DNA of 37,481 nucleotides from Alphaproteobacteria bacterium. Its GTDB lineage: Bacteria > Pseudomonadota > Alphaproteobacteria > Bin95. Below are positions 1-8,187 of the stretch, piece after piece. The stretch is from assembly GCA_022825195.1 (NCBI GenBank), contig JAJDYL010000217.1:1-37481 (forward strand), in the 5' to 3' direction. The translations under genes were made by a program, and so were the position numbers. The notes below the pieces were generated by a model. The model was not told the origin of the DNA. It ran no database searches and saw only the letters and a program-made list of their open reading frames with translations. The stretch's first letter is position 1. Each line of letters starts with the position of its first letter.

Positions 1-1
1 C

Positions 2-88
2 GCCACAGCCCAAAAGCAGGGACGGGACGTCCTCAAAACCCTGAACGGCTCCTCCGAAAGCTTCATCGACGACATCGAATACGCCTGA
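2..88 (+). CDS. C-terminal fragment of an unidentified protein (cut by window edge)
   Basis: An open frame enters from the left edge and stops at a TGA at 86-88, giving the last 28 residues (it ends ...SFIDDIEYA). The tail is polar and mixed in charge. The piece is too short to place in a family. I considered a transposase C-terminus because the following sequence is gene-poor, but no motif supports this. The start and most of the gene lie outside the window. Confidence 0.35.
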   Translation, partial: ATAQKQGRDVLKTLNGSSESFIDDIEYA

Positions 89-815
89 AACAATCCAGGG
101 CGACAACGCCGCTACCGCCAGACCTCCTGGGCAGTTACGAACTGTCATGTTTTGTCATGTTCGCCATGCCTTCATCGAAGTCTTGCCATCCCATTCCTGC
201 ATATCGTTCCTCCGGCTCGTTTCGTTCCGTCCGCGCCGCCGACGGATTCCGGGCGGCGGGTCCCTGTTTCGCGCATAACGCGCGCCCCTGCGTGCGCGGG
301 CGCGGGCGGGCGTACCGCGGCGGCGCGGTTCGCGCGCCTGATTGCCCGCGCGCCCGCGCGCGGCGACGGGCCGGGCAGAGGGCGCACCCCTCCCGCCTGC
401 TCACGCCGGGGGTTACGGCCCCAGCCATCGCTTTCTGCAGAAAAGCGGAAAGGCAGCCCCGGAAGCCGCCTCTCTCATACACATTCTAGCACAGTTTCTG
501 AGAGATCAAGCCATTTCGGGAACAAAATGAATTTATCAGGCAATTTTTCCGCAACCCGTTGAATCCGGGAAGAAATCGCCGGTTCATACCAACAGTCTCA
601 ATGTGGGGCCCATATTGTCCTCTCGTCATACCTCTTCTGGCAAGGAAGCTCATCCCTGACCGGCCCGACAGGCAGCGATTCCATCGGAACGGCTTCGATG
701 CTCTTCAAGCTCCAGGATCCTGTTGCAATTTCAGCAACGCATAGGACGAAAAATTGTAATCCCCGCGAACGCTTCGCCCCACTATCGTCGTTGAGCGGTC
801 ACCAGGGAGGTACCA
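89..815. other. Gene-poor intergenic region
   Basis: About 730 bases with no credible gene. Open frames at 135-560 on both strands are compositional: they are Arg/Ala/Pro-rich, overlap each other and lack a ribosome binding site. Bases 145-162 carry a short direct repeat (GTCATGTT twice, period 10). Bases 240-420 are extremely GC-rich with many CGCG runs, and 480-600 turns AT-richer. The last ~95 bases hold the presumed control region of the operon that starts at 816. Confidence 0.6.
722..738. promoter_or_regulatory. Possible LysR-type operator (GTTGC-N7-GCAAC dyad)
   Basis: A perfect 5-bp dyad, GTTGC and GCAAC separated by seven AT-rich bases, contains a T-N11-A core (TGC...GCA), the form typical of LysR-family sites. 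It sits 78 bases before the first ATG of the catabolic operon. That operon itself encodes a LysR regulator at 7264-8187. A TGTAAT at 755-760 could be a -10 element, but no good -35 pairs with it. The assignment is inference from position and symmetry. Confidence 0.35.
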
Positions 816-1862
816 ATGGCAACGCAGAATCATTTCCCCGCTTCATCCCGCCGTCGCCGGATCCTGAAATACGGCGCAGCCCTGGGCGGGGCCGCGGCCG
901 CGTCCTCGTTCGTCACCGTGGAGGCGCTGGCCGCCGGCAAGGCGAAGGTCAACATGCAGCTGGGCTGGCTTGCCAGCAACGGCATCATGGGCGAGGTCGT
1001 GGCCAAGCGCATGGGCTACTACGAAGAGGAAGGCATCGAGCTCGAGGTCACGCCGGGCGGCCCCGGCGTGGACGGCGTGGCCTCGGTCGCGGCCGGGCGG
1101 GCGCAGGCCGGCCAGCTTTCCTCCAGCCCGTCGCTGATGCTGGCGCGCTCCGCCGGCATTCCGGTCAAGGCGTTCGCCGCGGGCTACCAGAAGCACCCGT
1201 TCACCTATTTCTCGCTCGAGAGCAATCCCATCCGCACCCCGCAGGACATGATCGGCAAGACCGTCGCCACCCAGCCGACGGCGGTGATCCTGCTTCGGGC
1301 GCTGCTGGCGAAGAACGGCATCGCCGAGGACCAGGTCGAGGTGGTCAAGATGGGAAGCGACATGAACCAGCTCATGACCGGCCAGGCGGCCGCCGTCACC
1401 GGCTGGATGACCAACACCAACGCGCTCAAGGTGCTCGGCGACGGCCGCGTCGACATGATGCTGTGGGACGCCGGGATCCAGCTCTACGCCAATGTGTACT
1501 ACACGACCGACGACATGCTGGCGAACCATGCCGATGTGCTCGCCCGTTTCCTCACCGGGTCCGCCCGGGGATGGAGCGAGGCCCGCAGGAATCCGGAGGC
1601 CGGCGTCGACCACCTGGTGGCCGAGTACAGGAACCTGAGCCGCGAGAGCGAGCTGGAAGCGGTCGGTCCCGTGCTCGGGTTCTCGTTCAACGACGTGACC
1701 GCGGCGGATGGCTGGGCGGCCATGAACCCGGCCAACTGGCAGGCGCAGATCGACACCTATGCGAGTCTCAAGCAGTTCAAGGGGGACACGCCCACCGTGG
1801 ACGATGTCATGACCGCCGATATCCTGGCGGCCACGGAAGCGCTGCGGAAGCAGATTGGATGA
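816..1862 (+). CDS. ABC transporter periplasmic substrate-binding protein (NMT1/TauA/SsuA-like), Tat-exported
   Basis: A 348-residue solute-binding protein, the capture component of an importer with the next two genes. The N-terminus has a twin-arginine-type signal (RRRRILKYG at about 13-21), then an Ala-rich hydrophobic stretch ending near residue 40, so export folded through Tat is likely. The mature part starts with a beta strand and 'QLGWLASNGIMGEVVAKRMGYY', typical of the NMT1/THI5-like and taurine/sulfonate-binding family, followed by an 'EGIELEV...PGG' segment. The start is ATG 816, preceded by a strong AGGGAGG about 5 bases upstream. Its stop overlaps the ATPase start (ATGA). The ligand cannot be read from sequence; the downstream CoA-transferase and amidohydrolase suggest an organic, perhaps N-containing, carboxylate. 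Confidence 0.88.
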   Translation: MATQNHFPASSRRRRILKYGAALGGAAAASSFVTVEALAAGKAKVNMQLGWLASNGIMGEVVAKRMGYYEEEGIELEVTPGGPGVDGVASVAAGRAQAGQLSSSPSLMLARSAGIPVKAFAAGYQKHPFTYFSLESNPIRTPQDMIGKTVATQPTAVILLRALLAKNGIAEDQVEVVKMGSDMNQLMTGQAAAVTGWMTNTNALKVLGDGRVDMMLWDAGIQLYANVYYTTDDMLANHADVLARFLTGSARGWSEARRNPEAGVDHLVAEYRNLSRESELEAVGPVLGFSFNDVTAADGWAAMNPANWQAQIDTYASLKQFKGDTPTVDDVMTADILAATEALRKQIG

Positions 1863-2671
1863 CGGCCGCTGCCGCTGCGGCGGCGGAAGCCGAGGCCTCC
1901 GTCGCCGCGGCAATCTCCGTGCGCGAGCTGTCGGTCCGTTTCGATGGAGACGCCGGCAGCATCACCGCGCTGGACAGGGTCGGCTTCGAAGTGCCGGAGG
2001 GCGGCTTCGTCACCATGCTGGGGCCGTCGGGATGCGGCAAGTCGACATTGCTGCGCGCCATTGCGGACCTGGTTCCGGTCGGGGGCGGCGCCATCAGCGT
2101 CTTCGGCCGCACGCCGGAGCAGGCCCGCCGGGCGCGCGACTTCGCCTTCGTCTTCCAGGACGCGACGCTTCTGCCCTGGCGCAGCGCCATCGACAATGTC
2201 CGCCTGCCGCTGGAGGTCGGCCGGAAGAGCGGCGTCGTCGAGCAGCACGCCGAACCTGAAGCGCTGCTGGCGCTCGTCGGCCTGGACGGGCGCGAGAACG
2301 CCCTGCCGCACGAATTGTCGGGCGGCATGCGCCAGCGGGTGTCCATCGCGCGGGCGCTGGTCCACCGGCCGCGCGTGCTTTTGATGGACGAGCCCTTCGG
2401 CGCGCTCGACGAGATCACCCGCGACAAGCTCAACGAGGAACTGCTGCGCATCTGGCGCGAGACCGGCACCACGATCATGTTCGTCACCCACTCGGTGCCC
2501 GAGGCGGCGTTTCTCGGCCAGAAGTGCCTCGTACTGTCGGCCCAGCCCGGCCGGGTCCGCGAATATGTGAGCATCGGTTTCGCCGAACCGAGGGCGCTCG
2601 CCATGCGCGACACGCTTGAGTTCGTGCAGGTCACCGCACATCTGCGCAGCCTGCTGGAGGAGGCGCGGTGA
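1859..2671 (+). CDS. ABC importer ATP-binding protein (SsuB/TauB-like)
   Basis: A 270-residue nucleotide-binding subunit. It has Walker A GPSGCGKST, a Q-loop in 'FVFQDATLLPWR' (the LLPW form is characteristic of the nitrate/sulfonate/taurine subfamily), signature LSGGMRQRVSIARAL, Walker B VLLMDEPFGALDE and the switch histidine in 'FVTHSVPEAAF'. The first ~15 residues are an Ala/Glu-rich extension. ATG 1859 overlaps the binding-protein stop by four bases, so translation is probably coupled. The same frame stays open far upstream to 698, but that part lies across the binding-protein gene in another frame and reads as Arg/Gly-rich noise. Acts at the inner face of the membrane with the permease at 2668. 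Confidence 0.92.
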   Translation: MTAAAAAAAEAEASVAAAISVRELSVRFDGDAGSITALDRVGFEVPEGGFVTMLGPSGCGKSTLLRAIADLVPVGGGAISVFGRTPEQARRARDFAFVFQDATLLPWRSAIDNVRLPLEVGRKSGVVEQHAEPEALLALVGLDGRENALPHELSGGMRQRVSIARALVHRPRVLLMDEPFGALDEITRDKLNEELLRIWRETGTTIMFVTHSVPEAAFLGQKCLVLSAQPGRVREYVSIGFAEPRALAMRDTLEFVQVTAHLRSLLEEAR

Positions 2672-3528
2672 CCGCGGCGAGCCTCGGCGGCAAGGGCGCC
2701 GGGACGGCGACGGCCGATGACGGCGGGGGCGCCCGCGGAATCGCCCGGGAAGCGCGCGCCCGGTCCCCGGCCGTCCGGCGGTTCCGTCATGCCCCGCCGG
2801 TCATTGCCGCCGCCGGGATGCTGGCGCTCTGGCAACTCATCGTCAGCGGCTTCGGCGTGCCGGGCTACATCGCGCCGAGTCCGGTCCAGGTCCTCCGGGT
2901 ATTCTTCGAACAGGGCGAGGTCCTCTGGATCAACTTCTGGCCGACCCTGCTCGAAGCGATGGCCGGGTTCGCGCTCGGCAATTCCATCGCGGTGGTGCTG
3001 GCGGTGTGGTTCGTCCACAACCGGCTCGCGGAGCGCGCCTTCTACCCGATCGCGGTGTTCATCAACACCATCCCGATCATCGCGATTGCGCCGATCCTGA
3101 TGCTGATGCTGGGCAACGGCTATGCGCCGAAGATCGTCATCGCCGCGCTCATCTGCTTCTTCCCCACCCTCGTCAACATGGTGCGCGGCCTGAAGGCGGT
3201 GAGCCCGCAGATGCTGGAGCTGATGCGGGTGCTGTCGGCCAGCGACCGGGAAATCCTGTGGAAGATCAGGCTGCAAAGCTCGCTGCCGTTCCTCTTCGCG
3301 GCGTTGAAGATCGCATCGACCACCTGCGTCATCGGCGCCATCGTCGGCGAGTGGATCGGCTCCAATTACGGCCTCGGGTCCCTCATCATCGAGGCCACCT
3401 ACAACTTCCGCGCCCCGCTGCTCTACGCCACGGTGATTCTTGGAGCAGGCCTCGCGGTGGCGTTCTTCGTGACGACGACCCTCCTCGAACGGCGGATCCT
3501 CAAATGGAAGCCCGGCGCGGTCTTCTGA
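2668..3528 (+). CDS. ABC importer inner-membrane permease (SsuC/TauC-like)
   Basis: A 286-residue permease of the nitrate/sulfonate/taurine type. About 45 polar N-terminal residues are followed by membrane segments from 'HAPPVIAAAGMLALWQLIVS', with roughly six in all. The EAA-like coupling loop is visible as 'LMRVLSASDREILWKIRL', followed by 'VIGAIVGEWIGSNYGLGSLI', the usual family end region. The start is GTG 2668, overlapping the ATPase stop (GTGA), the same coupling as elsewhere in this operon. A 70-base gap separates it from the FAD enzyme. It works with the binding protein at 816 and the ATPase at 1859. Confidence 0.9.
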   Translation: MTAASLGGKGAGTATADDGGGARGIAREARARSPAVRRFRHAPPVIAAAGMLALWQLIVSGFGVPGYIAPSPVQVLRVFFEQGEVLWINFWPTLLEAMAGFALGNSIAVVLAVWFVHNRLAERAFYPIAVFINTIPIIAIAPILMLMLGNGYAPKIVIAALICFFPTLVNMVRGLKAVSPQMLELMRVLSASDREILWKIRLQSSLPFLFAALKIASTTCVIGAIVGEWIGSNYGLGSLIIEATYNFRAPLLYATVILGAGLAVAFFVTTTLLERRILKWKPGAVF

Positions 3529-3598
3529 GCCCGACGGCCGAAGCCGCGCCGGCCCGGTATCCGGCGCCCGACATCGAACAGACGATGGAGACAAGCAC

Positions 3599-4960
3599 AT
3601 GCCACTTCCAGACAAGGTGACCCGGGCCGGGTCCGACGTGCCGGTCGTTGCCGCCGCCGGGGTGGCGGTCGTGGGCGGCGGACCGGCGGGCGTCGCGGCC
3701 GCGGTGTCCGCCGCGCGCAACGGCGCGCCGACGGTACTGGTCGAGCGCTACCCCTATCTCGGCGGCCTCGCCTCCGGCGGCATGGTTCTTGTGCTGGACG
3801 ACATGCACAACGACCTGGAGATCTCGGTGCGCGGCCTGGCGATGGAGATGATCGAGCGCATGCACGCCAGGGGCCTGTGCGTCTATCCGCCGGAGGCCGA
3901 CCGCGACCCCGCCGTCCGGGCAACAGAGGCGCTCTGGCGGAAATGGTCCCGGTGGGGCGTGTTCGACTTCCATACCCGCACCAAGCCTCACCCCGTCATC
4001 TTCGCCGCGGCCTTCGACCCGGACGGCTTCAAGCAGGCCTCCCTCGACATGGTGCGCGAGGCCGGCGTCGAGCTGCGCCTGCACAGCTGGTTCCAGTCCA
4101 CCATCGTCGAGGACGGGCGGGCTGCAGGCGTGATCGTCGAGACCAAGGAAGGGCCGCAGGCCATCCGCGCGGAGGTGGTCATCGACGCCACCGGCGACCT
4201 CGATGTCGCGGCGAGCGCCGGCGCCCCCTTCGTCGATGGCTCCTTCATCGTCACCACGGTGTCGCGCATGGGCGGCGTCGATACGGACACGGCCGAGCGC
4301 TTCCAGTTCGAGGAGCCGGAACGCTTCGCGGAGCTCGACAAGCAGGCCAAGAGCCTGATCGGCGGCTGCTGGCAATATTGGTGGCTGAAGACGCCGCTGC
4401 CCGGCGTGGTCTGGTGCAATTGCCCGCACATGACCGGCTTCGACGGCATGAAGGTGGCCGACCTGACGGCCGCGGAGTTCGAGGGCCGGCGGCGCATGCA
4501 GGCCTTGCTGGAGTTTGCGCGCACGCACATTCCGGGCTTCGAGCGCGCCTATGTCGTCGATTTCGCGCCCCAGACCGGGGTGCGCCAGACCCGCCTGCTC
4601 GAAGGCGAGTATGTGGTCACCAGGCGCGACGTGATGGACCGCGTGCATTTTCACGACACCGTCTGCCGCGGCCGGGACTACTACACCCCCTACCGCGCCC
4701 TGCTGCCGCTGGGCGTGGAGCAGGTTCTCGTGGCCGGCCGCCACTACTCCGCGACGCCGCAGGCCCAGAAAGTCAGCCGGGAGATTCCGCCTTGCATGGC
4801 CATGGGCGAGGCGGCCGGCATCGCCGCCGCGCAGGCGCTGGACGGCGGCACGCTGGTTCGCAATGCGGACGTGCGCGCCATCCAGAGGCAGATGCGCGCC
4901 CAGGGCGCGGACCCCGGCGACCTGCCCGCCGGCAACGCCCTCGTGACGGAGGCCGCGTGA
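3599..4960 (+). CDS. FAD-dependent oxidoreductase (FAD_oxidored / pfam12831-like)
   Basis: 453 residues. The N-terminal dinucleotide fold is clear: 'VAVVGGGPAGVAAAVSAAR' (about 21-39), then an acidic strand end 'VLVERYPYLGGLASGGMV'. A second FAD contact is likely in 'EVVIDATGDLDVAASAGAPF', a phrase typical of this family, and a C-terminal 'PCMAMGEAAGIAAAQAL' completes the cofactor site. It probably oxidises or reduces an organic substrate in the cytoplasm. The 7Fe ferredoxin three genes later is a plausible electron partner (inference). ATG 3599 follows a GGAGAC box. Its stop overlaps the CoA-transferase ATG at 4960 by one base. The substrate is unknown. Confidence 0.88.
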   Translation: MPLPDKVTRAGSDVPVVAAAGVAVVGGGPAGVAAAVSAARNGAPTVLVERYPYLGGLASGGMVLVLDDMHNDLEISVRGLAMEMIERMHARGLCVYPPEADRDPAVRATEALWRKWSRWGVFDFHTRTKPHPVIFAAAFDPDGFKQASLDMVREAGVELRLHSWFQSTIVEDGRAAGVIVETKEGPQAIRAEVVIDATGDLDVAASAGAPFVDGSFIVTTVSRMGGVDTDTAERFQFEEPERFAELDKQAKSLIGGCWQYWWLKTPLPGVVWCNCPHMTGFDGMKVADLTAAEFEGRRRMQALLEFARTHIPGFERAYVVDFAPQTGVRQTRLLEGEYVVTRRDVMDRVHFHDTVCRGRDYYTPYRALLPLGVEQVLVAGRHYSATPQAQKVSREIPPCMAMGEAAGIAAAQALDGGTLVRNADVRAIQRQMRAQGADPGDLPAGNALVTEAA

Positions 4961-6126
4961 TGGAGCGCAGCGCCCTTCCGCTTCCGCTCGAAGGCGTCCG
5001 GGTGCTCGACTTCACCCAGGTGATGATGGGCCCCTGCTGCACGCAGATGCTGGGCGACTACGGCGCCGACGTCATCAAGATCGAGCGCGCGGGCTGGGGC
5101 GACCTCTCCCGCTGGAGCATCGGCGAAGACCCCGACGGCGGCAACAATCCGGTCTTCGCGAGCCTCAACCGCAACAAGCGCAGCGTCGCGCTCGACCTGA
5201 AGACGGAGGAAGACCGGGCGGCGGTGCTGCGGCTGGTCGAGACCTCGGACGTGGCGGTGAACAATTTCCGGCCGGGCGTCATGGAGCGCATGGGCTTCGG
5301 TTACGACGACCTGCGCCGCGTCAACCCTCGAATCATCTATGCGGTCGGCACCGGTTTCGGCCTGGACGGACCCTATGTGCACAAGGGCGGCCAGGATGTG
5401 CTCGCCCAGGCCATGAGCGGCGCGATGCACCGCCGCTCGGACCCGTCGGTCCCGCTTACAGTCTATCCGACGGCTCTAGCCGACTACGCGGCCGGCATGC
5501 ACCTGGTCCAGGGCATCCTGCTGGCGCTTATGCAGCGCGAGAAGACCGGGGAGGGGCAACGGATCGCGGTGTCGCTCTTCAACTCCATGCTGGCGATGCA
5601 GATGCAGGAGGCGGCGGTGTGGATGATGCGCGGGCAGGAGCTCAACTGGGCGGCCATGCCGCTCTCCGGCGTGTTCGAGACCCGCGACGGCGCCGTGGTC
5701 ATGGTCGGCGCGTTCAAGCAGCACCCCTTGCGCGACATCTGCGCGGCGCTCGGCATCGACGACCTTTCCGCCGATCCGAGATATGCGACCCTCGAACAGC
5801 AGAAGGTCCACCGGTCGGACCTGCAGGCGATTTTCCGGGACCGCTTCGCCGCCGGCACCACGGCGCATTGGCTGGAGCGGCTCGGCGGCGTCGACATACT
5901 CTGCGCCCCGGTGATGACGCTCGCGGACGCGCTGGACGACCCGCAAACGGCCTGCAACGGCATGATCGCGGAGCTCGAGCCGACCGCCGGCGGACCGGTG
6001 CGCCTCGTGGCCTCGCCCATCGACATGTCGGCGGCGCCGTTCGCGGTGCGCCGCGCGCCGCCGGCCCTGGGGGAGCATAACGACGAGGTGCTCGCGCCGG
6101 CGCACGCCGGCGAGGACGCGGCGTGA
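4960..6126 (+). CDS. Class III CoA-transferase (CaiB/BaiF family)
   Basis: 388 residues; transfers CoA between carboxylates through an aspartyl-CoA anhydride/thioester. Family marks are 'EGVRVLDFTQVMMGPCCTQM' at 11-30, 'LGDYGADVIKIE' at 31-42, 'NRNKRSVALDLK' at 70-81, 'NNFRPGVMERMG' at 101-112, and the catalytic Asp (D175) in 'PTALADYAAGMH'. The length is normal for the family. ATG 4960 overlaps the previous stop (TGATG) and is the sensible start although the frame is open further upstream. Together with the following enoyl-CoA hydratase it suggests that the imported or oxidised acid is activated to a CoA ester and hydrated. CoA donor and acceptor are unknown. Confidence 0.93.
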   Translation: MERSALPLPLEGVRVLDFTQVMMGPCCTQMLGDYGADVIKIERAGWGDLSRWSIGEDPDGGNNPVFASLNRNKRSVALDLKTEEDRAAVLRLVETSDVAVNNFRPGVMERMGFGYDDLRRVNPRIIYAVGTGFGLDGPYVHKGGQDVLAQAMSGAMHRRSDPSVPLTVYPTALADYAAGMHLVQGILLALMQREKTGEGQRIAVSLFNSMLAMQMQEAAVWMMRGQELNWAAMPLSGVFETRDGAVVMVGAFKQHPLRDICAALGIDDLSADPRYATLEQQKVHRSDLQAIFRDRFAAGTTAHWLERLGGVDILCAPVMTLADALDDPQTACNGMIAELEPTAGGPVRLVASPIDMSAAPFAVRRAPPALGEHNDEVLAPAHAGEDAA

Positions 6127-6890
6127 GCGTCGAATTCGACATATCGGACGGCGTCGCCAGGGTGACGCTGAACCGGCCGGAGCGGATGAACGCCGTCGAC
6201 TCGGCGACCGAGGCGGCGCTCGACGAGGTCTGGAACGCCATCGACCTCGACCCGGCGATACGCTGCGCGGTCCTCACCGGCGCAGGCCGCGCCTTCTGCG
6301 CGGGCGCCGACATGAAGGAAGAAGGCCCCGGCGGCCTCGCCTACTGGGCCCGCACCGGCGACCACGGCTTCGGCGGCATCGCGCTCGGCCGCCGTCCGTC
6401 GGTCCCCGTCATCGCCAGGGTCAACGGTGTTGCGCTCGGCGGCGGCTTCGAAATGGTGCTCGGCTGCGACCTTGTCGTCGCCGCGGAGACGGCGTCGTTC
6501 GGTCTGCCGGAACCGCGGGTCGGGCGGCTGCCGCTCGACGGCATGATTACCCTGCCGCGCCGGCTTCCGCGAAGCCTTGCCATGGGCCTGCTGCTGACCG
6601 GCCGGCGCCTCGGCGCCGCCGAGGCGCTGGAGCGGGGCCTGGTCAACGAGGTCGTGCCCCCCGACGAACTGGACGCCGCGACCGACGCCTGGGTCCGCGA
6701 CATCCTCGCCTGTGCGCCCCTCAGCCTGAGGGCGATCAAGCGCTCGGCCAACGACACCGCGCACCTGACCGTCCCGGAAGCCCGCAATGCCCGCCTGCCG
6801 AGCCTCGTCGCGGCGCTGCAGAGCCATGACGCCGAAGAAGGCGTCGCGGCGTTCCGGGAGAAGCGCGCGCCGGCATGGTCCGGGCGCTGA
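6123..6890 (+). CDS. Enoyl-CoA hydratase/isomerase (crotonase family)
   Basis: 255 residues. The oxyanion-hole segment '[14 protein letters not shown]' (51-64) and '[16 protein letters not shown]' (101-116) are intact. Both acidic residues used by true hydratases are present at the expected places: E110 in GGGFE and E130 in 'FGLPEPRVG'. Hydration of a 2-enoyl-CoA is therefore chemically possible. The start is GTG 6123, overlapping the CoA-transferase stop (GTGA), so the two are translationally coupled. The C-terminus '[22 protein letters not shown]' is typical of the family. It probably acts directly on the product of the CoA-transferase. Substrate chain and stereochemistry cannot be told. 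Confidence 0.92.
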   Translation: MSVEFDISDGVARVTLNRPERMNAVDSATEAALDEVWNAIDLDPAIRCAVLTGAGRAFCAGADMKEEGPGGLAYWARTGDHGFGGIALGRRPSVPVIARVNGVALGGGFEMVLGCDLVVAAETASFGLPEPRVGRLPLDGMITLPRRLPRSLAMGLLLTGRRLGAAEALERGLVNEVVPPDELDAATDAWVRDILACAPLSLRAIKRSANDTAHLTVPEARNARLPSLVAALQSHDAEEGVAAFREKRAPAWSGR

Positions 6891-6924
6891 CCTCCGGCAA
6901 CCATCACGTCTGGAGCGCCCCCCA

Positions 6925-7257
6925 ATGACCTACGTCATCGCCGAGCCCTGCATCGACATCAAGGACGGTGTGTGCACCGAGGTCTGTCCGGTGGACTGCA
7001 TCTATGAGGGCGGGCGGATGTACTACATCCAGCCCGACGAGTGCATCAACTGCGCGCTGTGCGTGTCGGTCTGTCCGGTGGACGCCATCTGGGACGAGGA
7101 CGATCTGCCGGCGCGGTCGGCGGGCTTTGTTGCCGTCAACGCGGAGTTCTTCGATGATTCCGTCACCGGCTGGGGCCAGCCGGGCGGTCTCGGTCCGGAC
7201 TTCCGCACCGGGCAGGACCATCCCGTCGTGGCCGCATGGGAATGGAATGGAGGCTGA
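6925..7257 (+). CDS. 7Fe ferredoxin (FdxA-like, [3Fe-4S][4Fe-4S])
   Basis: 110 residues. The N-terminal half carries the seven-iron pattern: C-x7-C-x3-C-P from residue 9 (the spacing that gives a [3Fe-4S] site), then C-x2-C-x2-C-x3-C-P in '[17 protein letters not shown]' for the [4Fe-4S] site. The tail of about 50 residues is acidic and ends in '[10 protein letters not shown]', as in alphaproteobacterial FdxA proteins. ATG 6925 is chosen because the cysteine motif follows directly; upstream sequence in the same frame lies inside the hydratase gene. A cytoplasmic electron carrier, probably serving the FAD oxidoreductase encoded at 3599. Confidence 0.93.
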   Translation: MTYVIAEPCIDIKDGVCTEVCPVDCIYEGGRMYYIQPDECINCALCVSVCPVDAIWDEDDLPARSAGFVAVNAEFFDDSVTGWGQPGGLGPDFRTGQDHPVVAAWEWNGG

Positions 7258-7263
7258 CGCGGA

Positions 7264-8187
7264 ATGCATGCTGCGGTGCTGCGCTACTTCGAGGCGGTGG
7301 CCGAAGAGGGGTCGATCCGCCGCGCCTCCGAACGGCTTCACATCTCCGCCTCCGCGGTCAATCGGCAGATCCTGAAGCTCGAGGACCAGCTCGGCGCGCC
7401 GCTGTTCGAACGGCGCCCGGACGGCATGCGGCTGACGGACGCCGGCCGGCTGGTGCTGCGCCATGCGCGCGACACGCTGCACGACTTCGCCCGGCTGCGC
7501 GGCGATATCGACAATTTGCGCGGCATTGTCAGCGGCGAGGTGACCATCGCCACGCTGGACAGCCCGGCCGTGCATTTTCTGCCGGAAGCGGTAGCCCGGT
7601 TCGTCGCGGTGCATCCGGCGGTGCAGATTCGCGTCACGGCCTGCGATCCGATCGAGGCCATGCACGCCGTCTCCCAGGGCACCGCCGACCTCGGCCTGAC
7701 CTTCTCTCCGGCCTGGCGCCGCGGAATAGCCGTGCTGGAGGACATCGCCTGTCCGATGTGCGTCATCATGAGACCGGAACACGAACTGGCGTCGCGCGCT
7801 TCCGTCACCCTCCACGAGTGCGGCGCCTGCCGCCTGATCTACCAGGACCCCGCCGGCACGATGCAGCCTTTCGTCGGCGACGAGATGGAGGCCTTCAAGC
7901 GGGCGCACAAGCCGGTGGCGGTCTCCAACACCCAGGCGGTGGTCAAACGCCTTCTGCTGCGCGGCGTGGGGATTTCGTTCTATACGCGGCTTGGGTTCTC
8001 CGAGGAGCTGGCCGACGGAAGTCTCGTCGCCGTCCCGCTGGAAGGAGAGCGTCTTTCCGATCTGCGCCTTTGCCTGATCGCGCCGTCCGACCGCATGCCG
8101 ACCGTGGCCGGCCACGCCATGGCCGACCATCTCCGCAACGCGCTTGCCTGTTTCGGCGCCGGCCTCGACCGGGGGGGCGATTCATGA
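7264..8187 (+). CDS. LysR-family transcriptional regulator
   Basis: 307 residues, the standard length. The N-terminal winged helix-turn-helix is visible in 'YFEAVAEEGSIRRASERLHI' and 'SASAVNRQILKLEDQLGAPL' (about 8-48), then 'LFERRPDGMRLTDAGRLVL'. The C-terminal effector domain begins near residue 90 ('SGEVTIATLDSPAVHFLPEA'). The gene lies inside the operon it presumably controls, six bases after the ferredoxin stop and overlapping the amidohydrolase start. This differs from the divergent placement usual for LysR regulators and suggests autoregulation with the structural genes. The dyad at 722-738 is a candidate site. Confidence 0.92.
   Translation: MHAAVLRYFEAVAEEGSIRRASERLHISASAVNRQILKLEDQLGAPLFERRPDGMRLTDAGRLVLRHARDTLHDFARLRGDIDNLRGIVSGEVTIATLDSPAVHFLPEAVARFVAVHPAVQIRVTACDPIEAMHAVSQGTADLGLTFSPAWRRGIAVLEDIACPMCVIMRPEHELASRASVTLHECGACRLIYQDPAGTMQPFVGDEMEAFKRAHKPVAVSNTQAVVKRLLLRGVGISFYTRLGFSEELADGSLVAVPLEGERLSDLRLCLIAPSDRMPTVAGHAMADHLRNALACFGAGLDRGGDS

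Noticed and set aside
2..88. Left-edge fragment as a transposase C-terminus
   Set aside because: Only 28 residues are available and no inverted repeat, target duplication or catalytic motif is visible in the window.
152..562. Several open frames on both strands in the left intergenic region
   Set aside because: Mutually overlapping, Arg/Ala/Pro-rich, no ribosome binding sites and no recognisable motif.
1807..3720. Long antisense open frame (637 codons) on the minus strand
   Set aside because: It lies opposite three clear ABC importer genes, is rich in Arg/Ser/Pro from high-GC third positions and shows no domain; compositional shadow.
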